This document shows positions 1 through 8,241 of a stretch of 64,000 nucleotides of DNA, piece by piece (the first letter of the stretch is position 1; each line of letters begins with the position of its first letter). This stretch comes from CAVVNP01 sp963800235 (lineage in GTDB: Bacteria > Actinomycetota > Acidimicrobiia > Acidimicrobiales > Iamiaceae), in NCBI GenBank assembly GCA_963800235.1, contig CAWDAD010000001.1:1240001-1304000 (forward strand), written 5' to 3'. Position numbers and translations under genes: made by a program. Under the pieces are notes generated by a model. That model was not told where the DNA came from, did no database searches, and saw only the letters and a program-made list of their open reading frames with translations.

Positions 1-53
1 GCCAAGTACTTCGTGGCCCGGTAGGTCGCGGCTCGGCGGTCAGACTGGCTGGT

Positions 54-272
54 ATGACCTACACGGTCGGCCCGAAGGGCCAGGTGGTGATCCCCAAGGC
101 CATCCGCGACGAGTTGGGCTTGGAGCCCGGTGACCAGGTCGAGGTGCGCCGGGTGGGTGAGACCGTCGTCGTCGAACGGGCCCTGACCGACCTCCGCCGG
201 TGGCAGGACCGCTTCGCCGGCGTCGAGCTCACCGCTGAGCTCATGGCCGACCGCGCCGCCGAACCTCGTTGA
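54..272 (+). CDS. AbrB/MazE-type antitoxin (SpoVT-AbrB domain)
   Basis: The 72-residue protein is a single swapped-hairpin AbrB domain: GPKGQVVIPKAIRDELGL at residues 6-23 followed by PGDQVEVRR, the standard DNA-binding fold of VapB/MazE antitoxins. The C-terminal 30 residues (RRWQDRF, LTAELMADRAAE) would form the toxin-neutralising tail. The ATG follows CAGACT by 7 nt, so a leaderless start is possible. The stop codon overlaps a TTG that opens a PIN-like frame, the usual antitoxin-toxin arrangement. That toxin frame is broken (next entry), so this may be an orphan antitoxin. The family is clear; the partner and target are inferred. Confidence 0.85.
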   Translation: MTYTVGPKGQVVIPKAIRDELGLEPGDQVEVRRVGETVVVERALTDLRRWQDRFAGVELTAELMADRAAEPR

Positions 273-400
273 AGGCCTGCCTCGACTCGTGGGCCGTCCT
301 GCGCTGGACGGAGCGGGCCCACCCGCCGCCAGAGCGGTCGACCGGGCGATCCGGGATGGCGCGGTGATGAGCTGGATCAGTGCTGATCATGGCGGGCGGG
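269..400 (+). pseudogene. Decayed PIN-domain (VapC-like) toxin remnant
   Basis: Starting from a TTG that overlaps the antitoxin stop, the frame reads LKACLDSWAVLRWTERA, close to the usual VapC opening (V-x-DSSAVLxWL with the first catalytic Asp). It then hits TGA at 365. The PIN signal resumes in another frame as AVDRAIRDGAVMSWI (about 333-377), matching the helix and MSWINLGEV strand of actinobacterial VapC, before the similarity ends. So there is at least one frameshift near 317-335 and the catalytic C-terminal two thirds is absent. About 80 nt without a recognisable gene follow. The end coordinate is approximate. Confidence 0.55.
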
Positions 401-481
401 AACCTGGTGATCCTGATCGCCACCTTCCTCACCCGGTAGCGGCGCGCCTCACCCGCTGGCGGCGCCGACGCCCGACCGGCG

Positions 482-796
482 TCAGCCCTCGGGGCGGACG
501 CTGGTGACGACCTCGAAGCCGAGCAGGGCCGACCCGCTGGCCACCGGCGGCTTGCCCTCGCCGCCGGCGTGGCCGCGGCCGAAGTCCTGGCTCTGCACCC
601 AGGCCTGGAAGGCCTCCTCGCTGGCCCAGCGGGTGTACACGAAGTAGCGCTGCTCGCCCTCGACCGGACGCAGCAGCTCGAAGCCCTCGAAGCCGTCCTG
701 GTGCTCGACCGCGCCCGCCCGGGCGGCGAAGCGCTCCTCGAGCTGCGGGCCCATGCCCTCGGGGACCTCGATGGCGTTGATCTTCACGACTGACAT
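482..796 (-). CDS. Antibiotic biosynthesis monooxygenase (ABM) family protein
   Basis: A 104-residue ferredoxin-like alpha-beta barrel protein. MSVVKINAIEVPEG is the first strand; LEERFAARAGAVEHQDGFEGFELLRP is the typical helix plus strand with the conserved G-F-x-G-F-E-L; YFVYTRWASEEAFQAWVQS is the W-x-S-x-x-A-F-x-x-W signature of ABM and IsdG/HmoB-like heme-degrading enzymes. It is cytosolic and probably dimeric. Whether it acts on quinones, small aromatics or heme cannot be told from sequence. The start is supported by a leaderless promoter: TACGGT (complement of 804-809) lies 7 nt upstream of the ATG. A longer upstream extension of the frame has no support. Confidence 0.8.
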   Translation of the reverse strand: MSVVKINAIEVPEGMGPQLEERFAARAGAVEHQDGFEGFELLRPVEGEQRYFVYTRWASEEAFQAWVQSQDFGRGHAGGEGKPPVASGSALLGFEVVTSVRPEG

Positions 797-869
797 GCGG
801 TAGACCGTACCCGGGCCGTCGCCGTCGAACGGGCCGACCGGGTCGCTCGACGGCACGAAGGAGCCAGCC

Positions 870-1283
870 ATGGGCAGGGCGACGAAGTGGGTCCACGTGC
901 GGCCGGGGAAGGCCGTGGGGGCGATGGCGGTCGCCGCCGGGGTGCTGCTGCTCGGTGCCTGCTCGTTCCTGGTGGACACCGGGCCGCCGCCTCCGCCGGG
1001 GCAGCTGGCCCTCGATCGAACCACCATCGCCCGCGGCGACCGGCTCGTGGTGCGGGGGACCGGGTGCGCCTCGGACCGCGTCATCGCCGGGATCACCGAC
1101 AACGGCAACATCATCGGCGGTCCCCAGCTGAGCACCATCGGCCCCGCCGACCAGTGGCAGGTGGTGTTGAGCGTGCCGACGGTGGTCGACCCGGACCACC
1201 AGTTCACGGTCTTCGCCAACTGCTACGCCGACGGCGGCAAGGTGGTGTTCGCCTTCCAATCCCGGCCCATCGACGTGATCTGA
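870..1283 (+). CDS. Small predicted lipoprotein
   Basis: A 137-residue exported protein. A basic N-terminus (residues 1-14) precedes a hydrophobic core (AVGAMAVAAGVLLLG) and the lipobox LLGAC, giving lipidation at Cys31. The mature part is short: a Pro-rich spacer (PPPPPG), then a beta-rich domain with two cysteines (TGCASD, ANCYAD) that could form a disulfide, like small Ig-like or Greek-key domains. AAGGAG lies 6 nt before the ATG. Function is unknown. It is divergent from the ABM gene and followed by the carotenoid acyltransferase, with no evident functional link. Confidence 0.7.
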   Translation: MGRATKWVHVRPGKAVGAMAVAAGVLLLGACSFLVDTGPPPPPGQLALDRTTIARGDRLVVRGTGCASDRVIAGITDNGNIIGGPQLSTIGPADQWQVVLSVPTVVDPDHQFTVFANCYADGGKVVFAFQSRPIDVI

Positions 1284-1329
1284 TCGCCTCGGCGGCGGCG
1301 CGACCGGCGGGTCGCGGCAGACTGCGACG

Positions 1330-1803
1330 GTGAGCCGGTGGCCGGTCGTCGTCGCCGACATCGTGCTGATGGGCGTGGTGCAGGCGGGCTGCGGCTACCT
1401 CTCCTACGCCCTGCCGACGCGCGTGCTCGATCGCGATCGCTGGCTCTGGCGGGAGCGGGGCGTCGAGCGGGGCGGCGCCCTGTACACCCGGGGGCTGAAG
1501 GTCAACCGGTGGAAGCACCGGCTGCCGGAGGCGGGGGCGGTCTTCGCCGGCGGCTACGACAAGCGCTCGCTGGGCGGACGATCGACCGCCGCGCTCGAGC
1601 ACTACGTGCGGGAGACGCGGCGCGCCGAGAGCGCCCACTGGGCGATGCTCGCCTGCCTGCCGGTCTTCTTCACGTTCAACCCGTGGTACGCCAGCGCGCT
1701 GCTGACCGTCTACGGGCTGGTCGTGAACGTCCCCTGCATCGTCGCCCTGCGCTCGAACCGCCTGCGCATCGCCCGTCTGCTGGACCGTCGGCTCAGGCGG
1801 TGA
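1330..1803 (+). CDS. CrtO-type carotenoid (glycosyl-diaponeurosporenoate) acyltransferase family protein
   Basis: The 157-residue protein has an N-terminal membrane segment (6-27), a polar middle and two further hydrophobic segments (about 104-138). The order of motifs matches the staphylococcal CrtO acyltransferase family (named in Staphylococcus for acylating a glycosylated C30 carotenoid acid): WKHRLPEAG at 61-69, YDKRSLGG at 76-83, YVRETRRAESAHW at 92-104, FNPWY at 116-120 and NVPCI at 133-137 followed by NR. It sits in a carotenoid locus and overlaps the 3' end of crtZ by 11 nt convergently. Here the likely acceptor is a hydroxylated or glycosylated C40 carotenoid, which is inference. 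GTG start. Confidence 0.7.
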   Translation: MSRWPVVVADIVLMGVVQAGCGYLSYALPTRVLDRDRWLWRERGVERGGALYTRGLKVNRWKHRLPEAGAVFAGGYDKRSLGGRSTAALEHYVRETRRAESAHWAMLACLPVFFTFNPWYASALLTVYGLVVNVPCIVALRSNRLRIARLLDRRLRR

Positions 1804-2260
1804 CCAGCGGGTCCCGGGTGATCGAGCGGGCCCGCTTCCGCAGGTCGGCCGGCACGATCGGGAACAGGAAGCCGTAGGGCTCGCCACCGAACAGGTGGTG
1901 GATGCGGTGGGCCTCGCGCACCGGCTCGAGCCAGCCGATGACCGCGGTGAAGCGCGTGATCCGGCGGTGGATGTAGACGTCGTGGACGAACAGGTAGGCC
2001 AGCCCGTAGAGGGTGACCCCGATGCCGACGTCGCGCCACGCCGGCCAGCCCCGCCACGTGGCCGCGGTCAGCAGCCCGACGGTGAGCACCGCCATGACCA
2101 CCGGGTAGAGGTCGTTGGCCTCGACGCGACGGTGCCGCACCTGGTGGTGGCTCACGTGCCAGCCCGACCCGCGCCGGCCGTGCATCACGAACCGGTGCGC
2201 CAGGTAGGCGACCGGCTCCATCAACCCGAAGGAGGCGACGATCACCACAGTGCGTGCCAC
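1793..2260 (-). CDS. crtZ: Beta-carotene hydroxylase, CrtZ family
   Basis: A 155-residue di-iron membrane hydroxylase that adds 3-OH groups to beta-ionone rings, converting beta-carotene to zeaxanthin. The four histidine motifs are present in order: HRFVMH (22-27), HVSHH (35-39), HDVYIHRR and HRIHHLFGGEPYGFL. Membrane segments lie between them. The length equals typical CrtZ (about 160). The GTG start has a leaderless promoter, TACCCT (complement of 2268-2273), 7 nt upstream. It lies beside crtE-I-B and both lycopene cyclase halves, so it should act on a bicyclic C40 product. Confidence 0.85.
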   Translation of the reverse strand: MARTVVIVASFGLMEPVAYLAHRFVMHGRRGSGWHVSHHQVRHRRVEANDLYPVVMAVLTVGLLTAATWRGWPAWRDVGIGVTLYGLAYLFVHDVYIHRRITRFTAVIGWLEPVREAHRIHHLFGGEPYGFLFPIVPADLRKRARSITRDPLVTA

Positions 2261-2277
2261 CGCGCCGAGGGTACCGG

Positions 2278-3966
2278 TCAGGTCGGCGAGAGCTCGTCTC
2301 GGAGCGTGCGCTTCAGGATCTTGCCGGAGGCGTTGCGCGGCAGCGGGTCGTCGACCAGCAGCAGGCGCGAGGGCACCTTGAACGAGGCGATGCGCTCACC
2401 CACGAACTCCCGCAGCTCCTGCTCCTCGACGGTGTGCTCCGGACGCACGTACACGGCGGCGGCGACCTCCTCGCCGAGTCGTTCGTCGGGCACGCCGAAC
2501 ACCGCCGCCTCGTAGACCGCCGGGTGCTCGTAGAGCGCCGCCTCGACCTCGGCGCAGTACACGTTCTCGCCGCCCCGCAGCACCATGTCCTTGGCTCGGT
2601 CCTCGATGTAGAGGAACCCGTCCTCGTCGAGGCGGCCGAGGTCACCGGTGCGCAACCACCCGTCGACCAGCACCTCGGCGGTGGCCTCCGGCTTGTTCCA
2701 GTACCCCCGGAAGAGGTGGGGGCCCGACAGCCAGATCTCGCCCCGCTCCCCCGTCGCCACCGCCTCGCCGTCGGGGTCGCGCACCTCGACCTGCAGGATC
2801 GGCGTGCCGCGACCCGTGCTGGTCGGGTGGCTGAGGTAGTCCGCGCCGGAGTTGCCGGGGCCGTAGGCGTTGGTCTCGGTCATGCCGTAGCCGAGCGTCG
2901 GCCCGCCGGAGCGGAAGTTGGAGGCCACCCGCCGCACCAGCTCGGGCGGCGCCGGGGCCCCGCCCCCGCCGACCGAGACCAGCGTCGAGGTGTCGAAGTC
3001 GGCGAACCGGGGCGACTCGAGCAGGTCCCAGCTCTGGGTGGGGACGCCCACGAAGTTGGTGACCCGCTCCCGCTCGATCAGCTCGAGGGCCCGCTCGGGG
3101 TCCCACTTGTGCATGATCACGAGCTTCAACCCGCTCGAGTAGCTGCCGAGCATGACCGGCACGCAGCCGGTGACGTGGAAGAGCGGCACGATCAGGATGA
3201 AGACCAGCGGGTTGGCCGGCTCGGTCGGGAGCCCGGCGTCCTCCTTGCGCACCCGGTCGATGGCACCACGGCAGCCGAACCCGAGCAGGGCCTGCAGGAT
3301 GGCCCGGTGGGTCGACACGGCGCCCTTGGGCCGGCCGGTCGTGCCCGAGGTGTAGAGGATGGTGGCGTCGTCGTCCGGCTCGACCACCACGTCGGGCATC
3401 GGCGCGCCGAGGGGCAGCACGTCGCCCCACCGCAGCGCGGTCGACGGCAGCGCCACCTCGCCCCCGTCGTCGCGGACGACCAGGACGGGCACGTCGAGCC
3501 GCTCGCAGGGGGCGAGGGCCCGCATGGCCCGCGCCGCGTCGGCCACCAGCAGCCGCGCACCGCAGTCGTCGAGGGCGTAGTCGATCTCGTCCTCGGTCCA
3601 CCAGGCGTTCATGGACACCGACACCGCCCCGATGGAGAGGACGGCCGCGAAGCTGATGATCCACTCCGGGTAGTTCCGCATGGCGATGGCGACCCGGTCA
3701 CCCTTGCCGATGCCGTAGTGCTCGACCAGCAGGGAGGCGGCGGCGTCGACGTGGCGGGCGACCTCGGCGAAGCTCCACCGCTCGTCCTCGTAGACGAGGA
3801 AGGTCTCCTCGCCCCGGGCGCGGGCCGAGGCGAACAGCTCCCGCAGGCTCGGCGGCGCGTTGACGAACGCCTGGTAGGTGACGCCCCGGACGTCGATGGG
3901 CTGGACCTCGAACCGCTGGCCCGGTGCCGTCACCGACGCGGCCGCCTCGTCGTAGCTGATGCTCAC
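2278..3966 (-). CDS. AMP-dependent acyl-CoA synthetase (fatty-acid CoA ligase)
   Basis: A 562-residue ANL-superfamily ligase. Visible motifs: P-loop YTSGTTGRPKGAVSTH, the adenylate-binding GYGMTETNAYG, WLRTGDLGRLDEDG with the ATP-ribose Asp, the hinge around EDRAKDMVLRGGENV, and the C-terminal NASGKILKRTLR with the catalytic Lys. These activate a carboxylic acid via acyl-AMP to acyl-CoA; the chain length preference is not readable. The GTG at 3966 was chosen because AGGACGG precedes it and the protein then begins VSISYDEAAAS; the upstream open frame is low-complexity. It lies head-to-head with crtE. It could provide acyl-CoA for lipids or for the nearby acyltransferase (inference). Confidence 0.88.
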   Translation of the reverse strand: MSISYDEAAASVTAPGQRFEVQPIDVRGVTYQAFVNAPPSLRELFASARARGEETFLVYEDERWSFAEVARHVDAAASLLVEHYGIGKGDRVAIAMRNYPEWIISFAAVLSIGAVSVSMNAWWTEDEIDYALDDCGARLLVADAARAMRALAPCERLDVPVLVVRDDGGEVALPSTALRWGDVLPLGAPMPDVVVEPDDDATILYTSGTTGRPKGAVSTHRAILQALLGFGCRGAIDRVRKEDAGLPTEPANPLVFILIVPLFHVTGCVPVMLGSYSSGLKLVIMHKWDPERALELIERERVTNFVGVPTQSWDLLESPRFADFDTSTLVSVGGGGAPAPPELVRRVASNFRSGGPTLGYGMTETNAYGPGNSGADYLSHPTSTGRGTPILQVEVRDPDGEAVATGERGEIWLSGPHLFRGYWNKPEATAEVLVDGWLRTGDLGRLDEDGFLYIEDRAKDMVLRGGENVYCAEVEAALYEHPAVYEAAVFGVPDERLGEEVAAAVYVRPEHTVEEQELREFVGERIASFKVPSRLLLVDDPLPRNASGKILKRTLRDELSPT

Positions 3967-4075
3967 GCCGTCCTGTCTAACCGGTGTGCCCGTCGGCACG
4001 CCGGGCCGGTCGCTTCGCCGGCCCGGTCGCTTCGATGGCCCGGTCGTCTCGGGCCGACCGTAGGGTTGCACTGCC

Positions 4076-5143
4076 ATGACGACGCTGCGCCGCCGCCCTG
4101 CGCCGCCGAGCCTCCTGGCGGTTGCGGACCGCGTCGAGGAGCGGCTCCGTGCCGTGCTCGACGCCGAGCGGCAGCGGTGGTCGGCCCTCGACGCCGACCT
4201 GGCCGGGCTGCTGGCGCCGCTCGAGCGGCTGGTCATGTCGGGCGGCAAGCGCCTCCGCCCGGCCTTCTGCCACTGGGGCTTCGTGGCCGCCGGCGGGGCG
4301 TCGGGCGACCAGCGGGTCGTCGACGCCGGGGCCGCCCTCGAGCTGCTGCAGGCCTTCGCCCTGCTCCACGACGACGTGATGGACGACTCGTCGATCCGGC
4401 GGGGCATGACCACCGCCCACGTCGCCGCCGCCGACGACCACGACGGGCAGGGCTGGCGGGGCGAGTCGCGCCGGTTCGGCGAGGGCGTGGCCGTCCTGGT
4501 CGGCGACCTGGCCCACGTCTACGCCGACCGCCTGGTGCTCGACTGCCCGGCCCCCGCCCGGGCGGTGTGGGACGAGCTGCGGGTCGAGCTGAACGTCGGC
4601 CAGTACCTCGACGTGGTCGCCACCGCCCAGGCGTCGGTCGACCGGGGGCGGGCCCGCCTCATCGCCCGGTACAAGTCGGGCAAGTACACCATCGAGCGGC
4701 CGCTGCACCTCGGCGCCGCCATCGCCGGCCGGCTGGACGAGCTCCGGGGCCCGCTGTCCGCCTACGGCGACGCCCTGGGCGAGGCGTTCCAGCTGCGCGA
4801 CGACCTGCTCGGCGCGTTCGGCGACGAGAGCCTCACCGGCAAGCCCGTCGGCGACGACCTCCGCGAGGGCAAGCCCACCCCGCTGCTGGCCGCGGCGGTG
4901 GCCCGGGCCGTCGACGGCCAGGCCGAGGTGCTCGGCGCGGTCGGCGACCCCGATCTCTCCGCCGACCAGATCGAGGCCATCCAGCAGGTGATGGACGAGA
5001 GCGGCGCCATCGCCGAGATCGAGGCGCGCATCGAGGAGCTGACCGACCGGGCGCTTGCGGTGCTCGACGAGGTCGAGCTCGACGGTGGCGCGGCCGCCGC
5101 CCTCACCGACCTCGCCGAGTACGTCGCCTGGCGGGAGCGGTAG
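4076..5143 (+). CDS. crtE: Geranylgeranyl diphosphate synthase (polyprenyl synthetase)
   Basis: A 355-residue all-alpha trans-prenyltransferase. The first Asp-rich motif is DDVMDD at 99-104 (ALLHDDVMDDSSIRRG), the second is LRDDLLGAFGDESLTGKPVGDD; GGKRLRP at 57-63 binds diphosphate. These residues make C20 GGPP from IPP and allylic diphosphates; the role as carotenoid precursor enzyme rests on crtI and crtB immediately downstream on the same strand. TAGGGT at 4061-4066 lies 9 nt before the ATG, so this promoter probably drives crtE-crtI-crtB with little or no leader. Confidence 0.9.
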   Translation: MTTLRRRPAPPSLLAVADRVEERLRAVLDAERQRWSALDADLAGLLAPLERLVMSGGKRLRPAFCHWGFVAAGGASGDQRVVDAGAALELLQAFALLHDDVMDDSSIRRGMTTAHVAAADDHDGQGWRGESRRFGEGVAVLVGDLAHVYADRLVLDCPAPARAVWDELRVELNVGQYLDVVATAQASVDRGRARLIARYKSGKYTIERPLHLGAAIAGRLDELRGPLSAYGDALGEAFQLRDDLLGAFGDESLTGKPVGDDLREGKPTPLLAAAVARAVDGQAEVLGAVGDPDLSADQIEAIQQVMDESGAIAEIEARIEELTDRALAVLDEVELDGGAAAALTDLAEYVAWRER

Positions 5144-5154
5144 CGGGGTCACAG

Positions 5155-6648
5155 GTGCGGGCCGTCGTGGTGGGCGCAGGGCTGGGTGGCCTGTCGGCCG
5201 CGTGCCACCTGCGTGGCGCCGGCCACGAGGTGCTGGTCGTCGAGCGCGGCGACCGGCCGGGCGGTCGGGCCGGGCGGATCGAGCGGGACGGCTTCCGCTT
5301 CGACACCGGTCCGACCGTGCTCACCATGGTCGACCTGATCGAGGACTGCTTCGCCGCGGTCGGCGCCGAGCTGACCGACCACCTCGACCTGCGGCCCGTC
5401 GACCCCATGTACCGGGCCTGCTACGCCGACGGCTCGACCCTGCGCATCTGGCACGACCGCGAGCGCATGGCCGCCGAGATCGCCGAGCTGTGCGGCCCGG
5501 CCGAGGCGTCGTCGTTCCACCGGTTCGTGGCCTGGCTCGAGGACCTGTACCGGCTCGAGATGCCGAACTTCATCGATCGGAACCTCGACTCGCCGCTCGA
5601 CCTGCTCCGCCCGCTCGGGCCGGCGCTGGCCCTGGTGCGGGCCGGCGGGTTCCGCAAGCTCGGCCGCACCGTCGCCTCGTTCTTCCACGACGAGCGCCTG
5701 CAGCGGATCTTCAGCTTCCAGTCGATGTACGCCGGCCTGGCGCCCTACGAGGCCCTGGCCATCTACTGCGTCATCACCTACATGGACTCGGTGCGGGGCG
5801 TGTTCGCCCCGGCCGGCGGCATCCACGCCGTCCCCGAGGCGCTGGCGACGGCGGCGGCCGCGGCCGGCGTCGAGCTGCGCTACCGCGCCGAGGTCGACCG
5901 CATCGTGCTGGCCGAGGGATCCTCGGGACGGGTGCGGGGCGTGCGCCTGGCCGACGGCGAGCTGATCGAGGCCGACGCGGTGGTCTGCAACGCCGACCTG
6001 CCCGTCGCCTACCGCACCCTGCTCCCCGGGCTGCCCGCCCCCCGCACCACCCGCCGGGGCACCTACTCGCCGAGCTGCCTGGTGTGGCACGTCGGGGTCC
6101 GGGGCCTGCCGCCCGACGACGCCGCCCACCACAACATCCACTTCGGCCGCCAGTGGGACGACTCGTTCCGGGCCCTGCTCCACGACGGCGTGCGCATGCC
6201 CGACCCGTCGATCCTCGTCACCGTCCCGTCGAGCGACGACCCCACCCTCGCCCCCGACGGCTGCTCGACGCTCTACGTGCTCGAACCGACCCCCAACCTC
6301 GACGGTCGCATCGACTGGACGGTCGAGCGCGAGCGGGCCCGGGACCAGCTCCACCAGAAGGTGGCCTCGCTCGGCTACCCGCTCGACATCGTCACCGAGG
6401 AGCTGGTCGACCCCCTCGACTGGGAGCGCCAGGGCATGGAGCGGGGGACGCCCTTCGCCCTGTCGCACAAGTTCCTGCAGACCGGGCCGTTCCGCCCCTC
6501 CAACGTCGACCGCCGGGCGCCCGGGCTGGTGTTCGTGGGATCGGGCACCGTGCCCGGCGTGGGGGTGCCCATGGTGCTGGTGTCGGGCCGGCTGGCCGCC
6601 GAGCGGGTCGACCGCCTGGCCCGCTCCGGCGGCGGTGGTCGGCGATGA
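5155..6648 (+). CDS. crtI: Phytoene desaturase
   Basis: A 497-residue FAD enzyme. The GTG at 5155 begins directly with the dinucleotide-binding Rossmann strand (VRAVVVGAGLGGLSAACHLRG), followed by E-R-G-D-R-P-G-GRAGR and the conserved FDTGPTVLTM. The C-terminal signature GTVPGVGVPMVLVSGRLAAERV is the bacterial CrtI end that closes the FAD site. It converts phytoene to lycopene through successive desaturations. It starts 11 nt after crtE and its stop TGA overlaps the crtB ATG (ATGA), so translation is coupled. Confidence 0.92.
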   Translation: MRAVVVGAGLGGLSAACHLRGAGHEVLVVERGDRPGGRAGRIERDGFRFDTGPTVLTMVDLIEDCFAAVGAELTDHLDLRPVDPMYRACYADGSTLRIWHDRERMAAEIAELCGPAEASSFHRFVAWLEDLYRLEMPNFIDRNLDSPLDLLRPLGPALALVRAGGFRKLGRTVASFFHDERLQRIFSFQSMYAGLAPYEALAIYCVITYMDSVRGVFAPAGGIHAVPEALATAAAAAGVELRYRAEVDRIVLAEGSSGRVRGVRLADGELIEADAVVCNADLPVAYRTLLPGLPAPRTTRRGTYSPSCLVWHVGVRGLPPDDAAHHNIHFGRQWDDSFRALLHDGVRMPDPSILVTVPSSDDPTLAPDGCSTLYVLEPTPNLDGRIDWTVERERARDQLHQKVASLGYPLDIVTEELVDPLDWERQGMERGTPFALSHKFLQTGPFRPSNVDRRAPGLVFVGSGTVPGVGVPMVLVSGRLAAERVDRLARSGGGGRR

Positions 6649-7502
6649 CGCCGGTCACCCTCGACCAGTCCTACGCGCGGTGCCGGGAGCTGAACCGCCG
6701 CTACGGCACCACCTACTACCTCTCGACCTTCGCCCTCCCCCGGGTGAAGCGCCACCACGTCCACGCCCTCTACGGCTTCTGCCGCCACGCCGACGACATC
6801 GTCGACGACCTCGGCCCGGCGCCGGTCGCCGAGCGCGCCCAGGCGCTGCGCGACTTCGGCGACCGGTTCTTCGCCGACCTGGCTGCCGGCGGCAGCGACG
6901 ACCCGGTGCTGAAGGCGGTGGTCCACACCGTCAAGGCGTTCGACCTCGACCCCGAGTGCTTCCGCCGCTTCCTGCGGTCGATGACCATGGACCTGACCGT
7001 CGACCGCTACCCCACCTATGTCGACCTGCAGCGCTACATGGACGGCTCGGCAGCGGTGATCGGCGAGATGATGCTGCCCATCCTCGAGCCGTCGGACCCG
7101 GCGGCGGCGTTCCAGCCGGCGCGCGACCTGGGCGACGCCTTCCAGCTGACCAACTTCCTGCGGGACGTCGACGAGGACCTCGGCCGCGGGCGCGTGTACC
7201 TGCCCTGGGAGGACGTCGAGCGCTTCGACGCCGCCGACGCCCTCGAGCACCGCAAGGTCACCGACGGCTTCGTCGAGCTGCTGCGCTTCGAGATCGACCG
7301 GACCCGGGCGCTGTACCGGCAGGCCGACGCCGGCGTCACGTCCCTGCCCCCGTCGTCGGCCCGTTGCATCCGCGCCGCCCGCCGGCTCTACAGCCAGATC
7401 CTCGAGGTGATCGAGGCGGCCGACTACGACGTCTTCTCGGCCCGGGCCCGCGTCCCGACCTGGCGGAAGCTGGCGGTGGTGGCCCGCTCGGCGCTCGGCT
7501 GA
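6645..7502 (+). CDS. crtB: Phytoene synthase
   Basis: A 285-residue squalene/phytoene synthase joining two GGPP molecules head to head. The two Asp-rich sites are visible: HADDIVDD at 48-55 and QLTNFLRDVDEDLGRGRVYLP in the C-terminal half, which is the second DxxxD signature. The N-terminal YARCRELNRRYGTTYYLSTFALP is typical. It overlaps crtI by 4 nt. Its last 79 nt overlap the 3' end of the convergent crtYd gene. Confidence 0.92.
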   Translation: MTPVTLDQSYARCRELNRRYGTTYYLSTFALPRVKRHHVHALYGFCRHADDIVDDLGPAPVAERAQALRDFGDRFFADLAAGGSDDPVLKAVVHTVKAFDLDPECFRRFLRSMTMDLTVDRYPTYVDLQRYMDGSAAVIGEMMLPILEPSDPAAAFQPARDLGDAFQLTNFLRDVDEDLGRGRVYLPWEDVERFDAADALEHRKVTDGFVELLRFEIDRTRALYRQADAGVTSLPPSSARCIRAARRLYSQILEVIEAADYDVFSARARVPTWRKLAVVARSALG

Positions 7503-7813
7503 CCGGCCTCACCGGTGCGGCCGAGCACGACCCATCGGCACAGCACCCAGTGCAGCAGGGCGAAGCCGTAGAAGTAGTCCTCGACCGGGATGTCGAGCGG
7601 GAACCGCCACGGGGTCCTCTCGGCCGACGCGTAGATGACGATGGGCGCCGAGAGCTTGGTCAGCCACCCGTTGGTCAGGACCATGAAGAACAGGCAGATG
7701 GCCATGGTCAGCTGCCACGCCCGGTTCCGCACCAGGCGGGAGTGCCAGTGGAAGCGGTCCGCCAGCACGACCGCGACGGCGGCGGCCACCGCGGCCACCG
7801 TGTACTCAGGCAC
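7424..7813 (-). CDS. crtYd: Lycopene cyclase domain protein, CrtYd-like subunit
   Basis: A 129-residue membrane protein forming one half of the heterodimeric actinobacterial lycopene cyclase. Three hydrophobic segments are visible (about 5-20, 33-50, 80-98), and the family signature PVEDYFYGFALLHWV is at 76-90, preceded by TPWRFPLDI. The GTG start overlaps the stop of the upstream crtYc frame by 8 nt, so the pair is translationally coupled. The last 30 residues are polar and extend across the crtB 3' end, so this is a true convergent overlap. Product with crtYc is probably beta-carotene. Confidence 0.82.
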   Translation of the reverse strand: MPEYTVAAVAAAVAVVLADRFHWHSRLVRNRAWQLTMAICLFFMVLTNGWLTKLSAPIVIYASAERTPWRFPLDIPVEDYFYGFALLHWVLCRWVVLGRTGEAGQPSAERATTASFRQVGTRARAEKTS

Positions 7814-8138
7814 GGCGCCACCCTCGATCGAGGATCCACCGGCAGGCCCCGAAGCTGAGCAGCGCGCAGATCGGGATGACGACGAAGAACGCCACCTCCT
7901 CGACCGGGACCCCGCCGGGGATGGTCCAGCCGGTGACGTACCGGGGGTTGAACCGCCAGTGGCCCCGGTGGATGGCGATGGTGTCCCAGACGACGAACAC
8001 CAGCACCGGCAGCCACAGCGCTCGCAGCAGGCGGAGCGGCTGGCGGTAGACGCGGGCGTGGAGGACGAGCTCGAGCGGCAGCGTGAGCAGGAAGCAGCCG
8101 CCCATGAGCAGCAGGTACTGGTAGCGGTCGGCAGCCAC
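7806..8138 (-). CDS. crtYc: Lycopene cyclase domain protein, CrtYc-like subunit
   Basis: A 110-residue membrane protein, partner of crtYd. Signatures of the CrtYc/CarA half are visible: VVWDTIAIHRGHWRFNPRYVTG (50-70) and GVPVEEVAFFVVIP (76-89), with the conserved Pro-x-Glu-Glu. Hydrophobic segments lie at about 8-26, 38-53 and 82-98. GTG start at 8138, chosen from family length; an AGCGTA (TACGCT on the coding strand) lies 10 nt upstream at 8149-8154. The preceding 100 nt up to the oxidoreductase stop hold no gene. Confidence 0.82.
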   Translation of the reverse strand: MAADRYQYLLLMGGCFLLTLPLELVLHARVYRQPLRLLRALWLPVLVFVVWDTIAIHRGHWRFNPRYVTGWTIPGGVPVEEVAFFVVIPICALLSFGACRWILDRGWRRA

Positions 8139-8241
8139 GACGGGCCCGAGCGTACGGGTCGACCAGGCGGGTGGATCAGGCGGCGAGTCAGGTGGGCGGC
8201 GGTGCTTCGGGCGGAGAGCAGGGGATGCCGCCGCGCCCCGA

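Noticed and set aside
2254..6648. A very long plus-strand open frame across the acyl-CoA synthetase and crtE
   Set aside because: High GC removes stops from antisense frames. Its first 2.9 kb is low-complexity Arg/Gly/Pro sequence antisense to, or out of frame with, clear genes; only the crtI part from 5155 is real.
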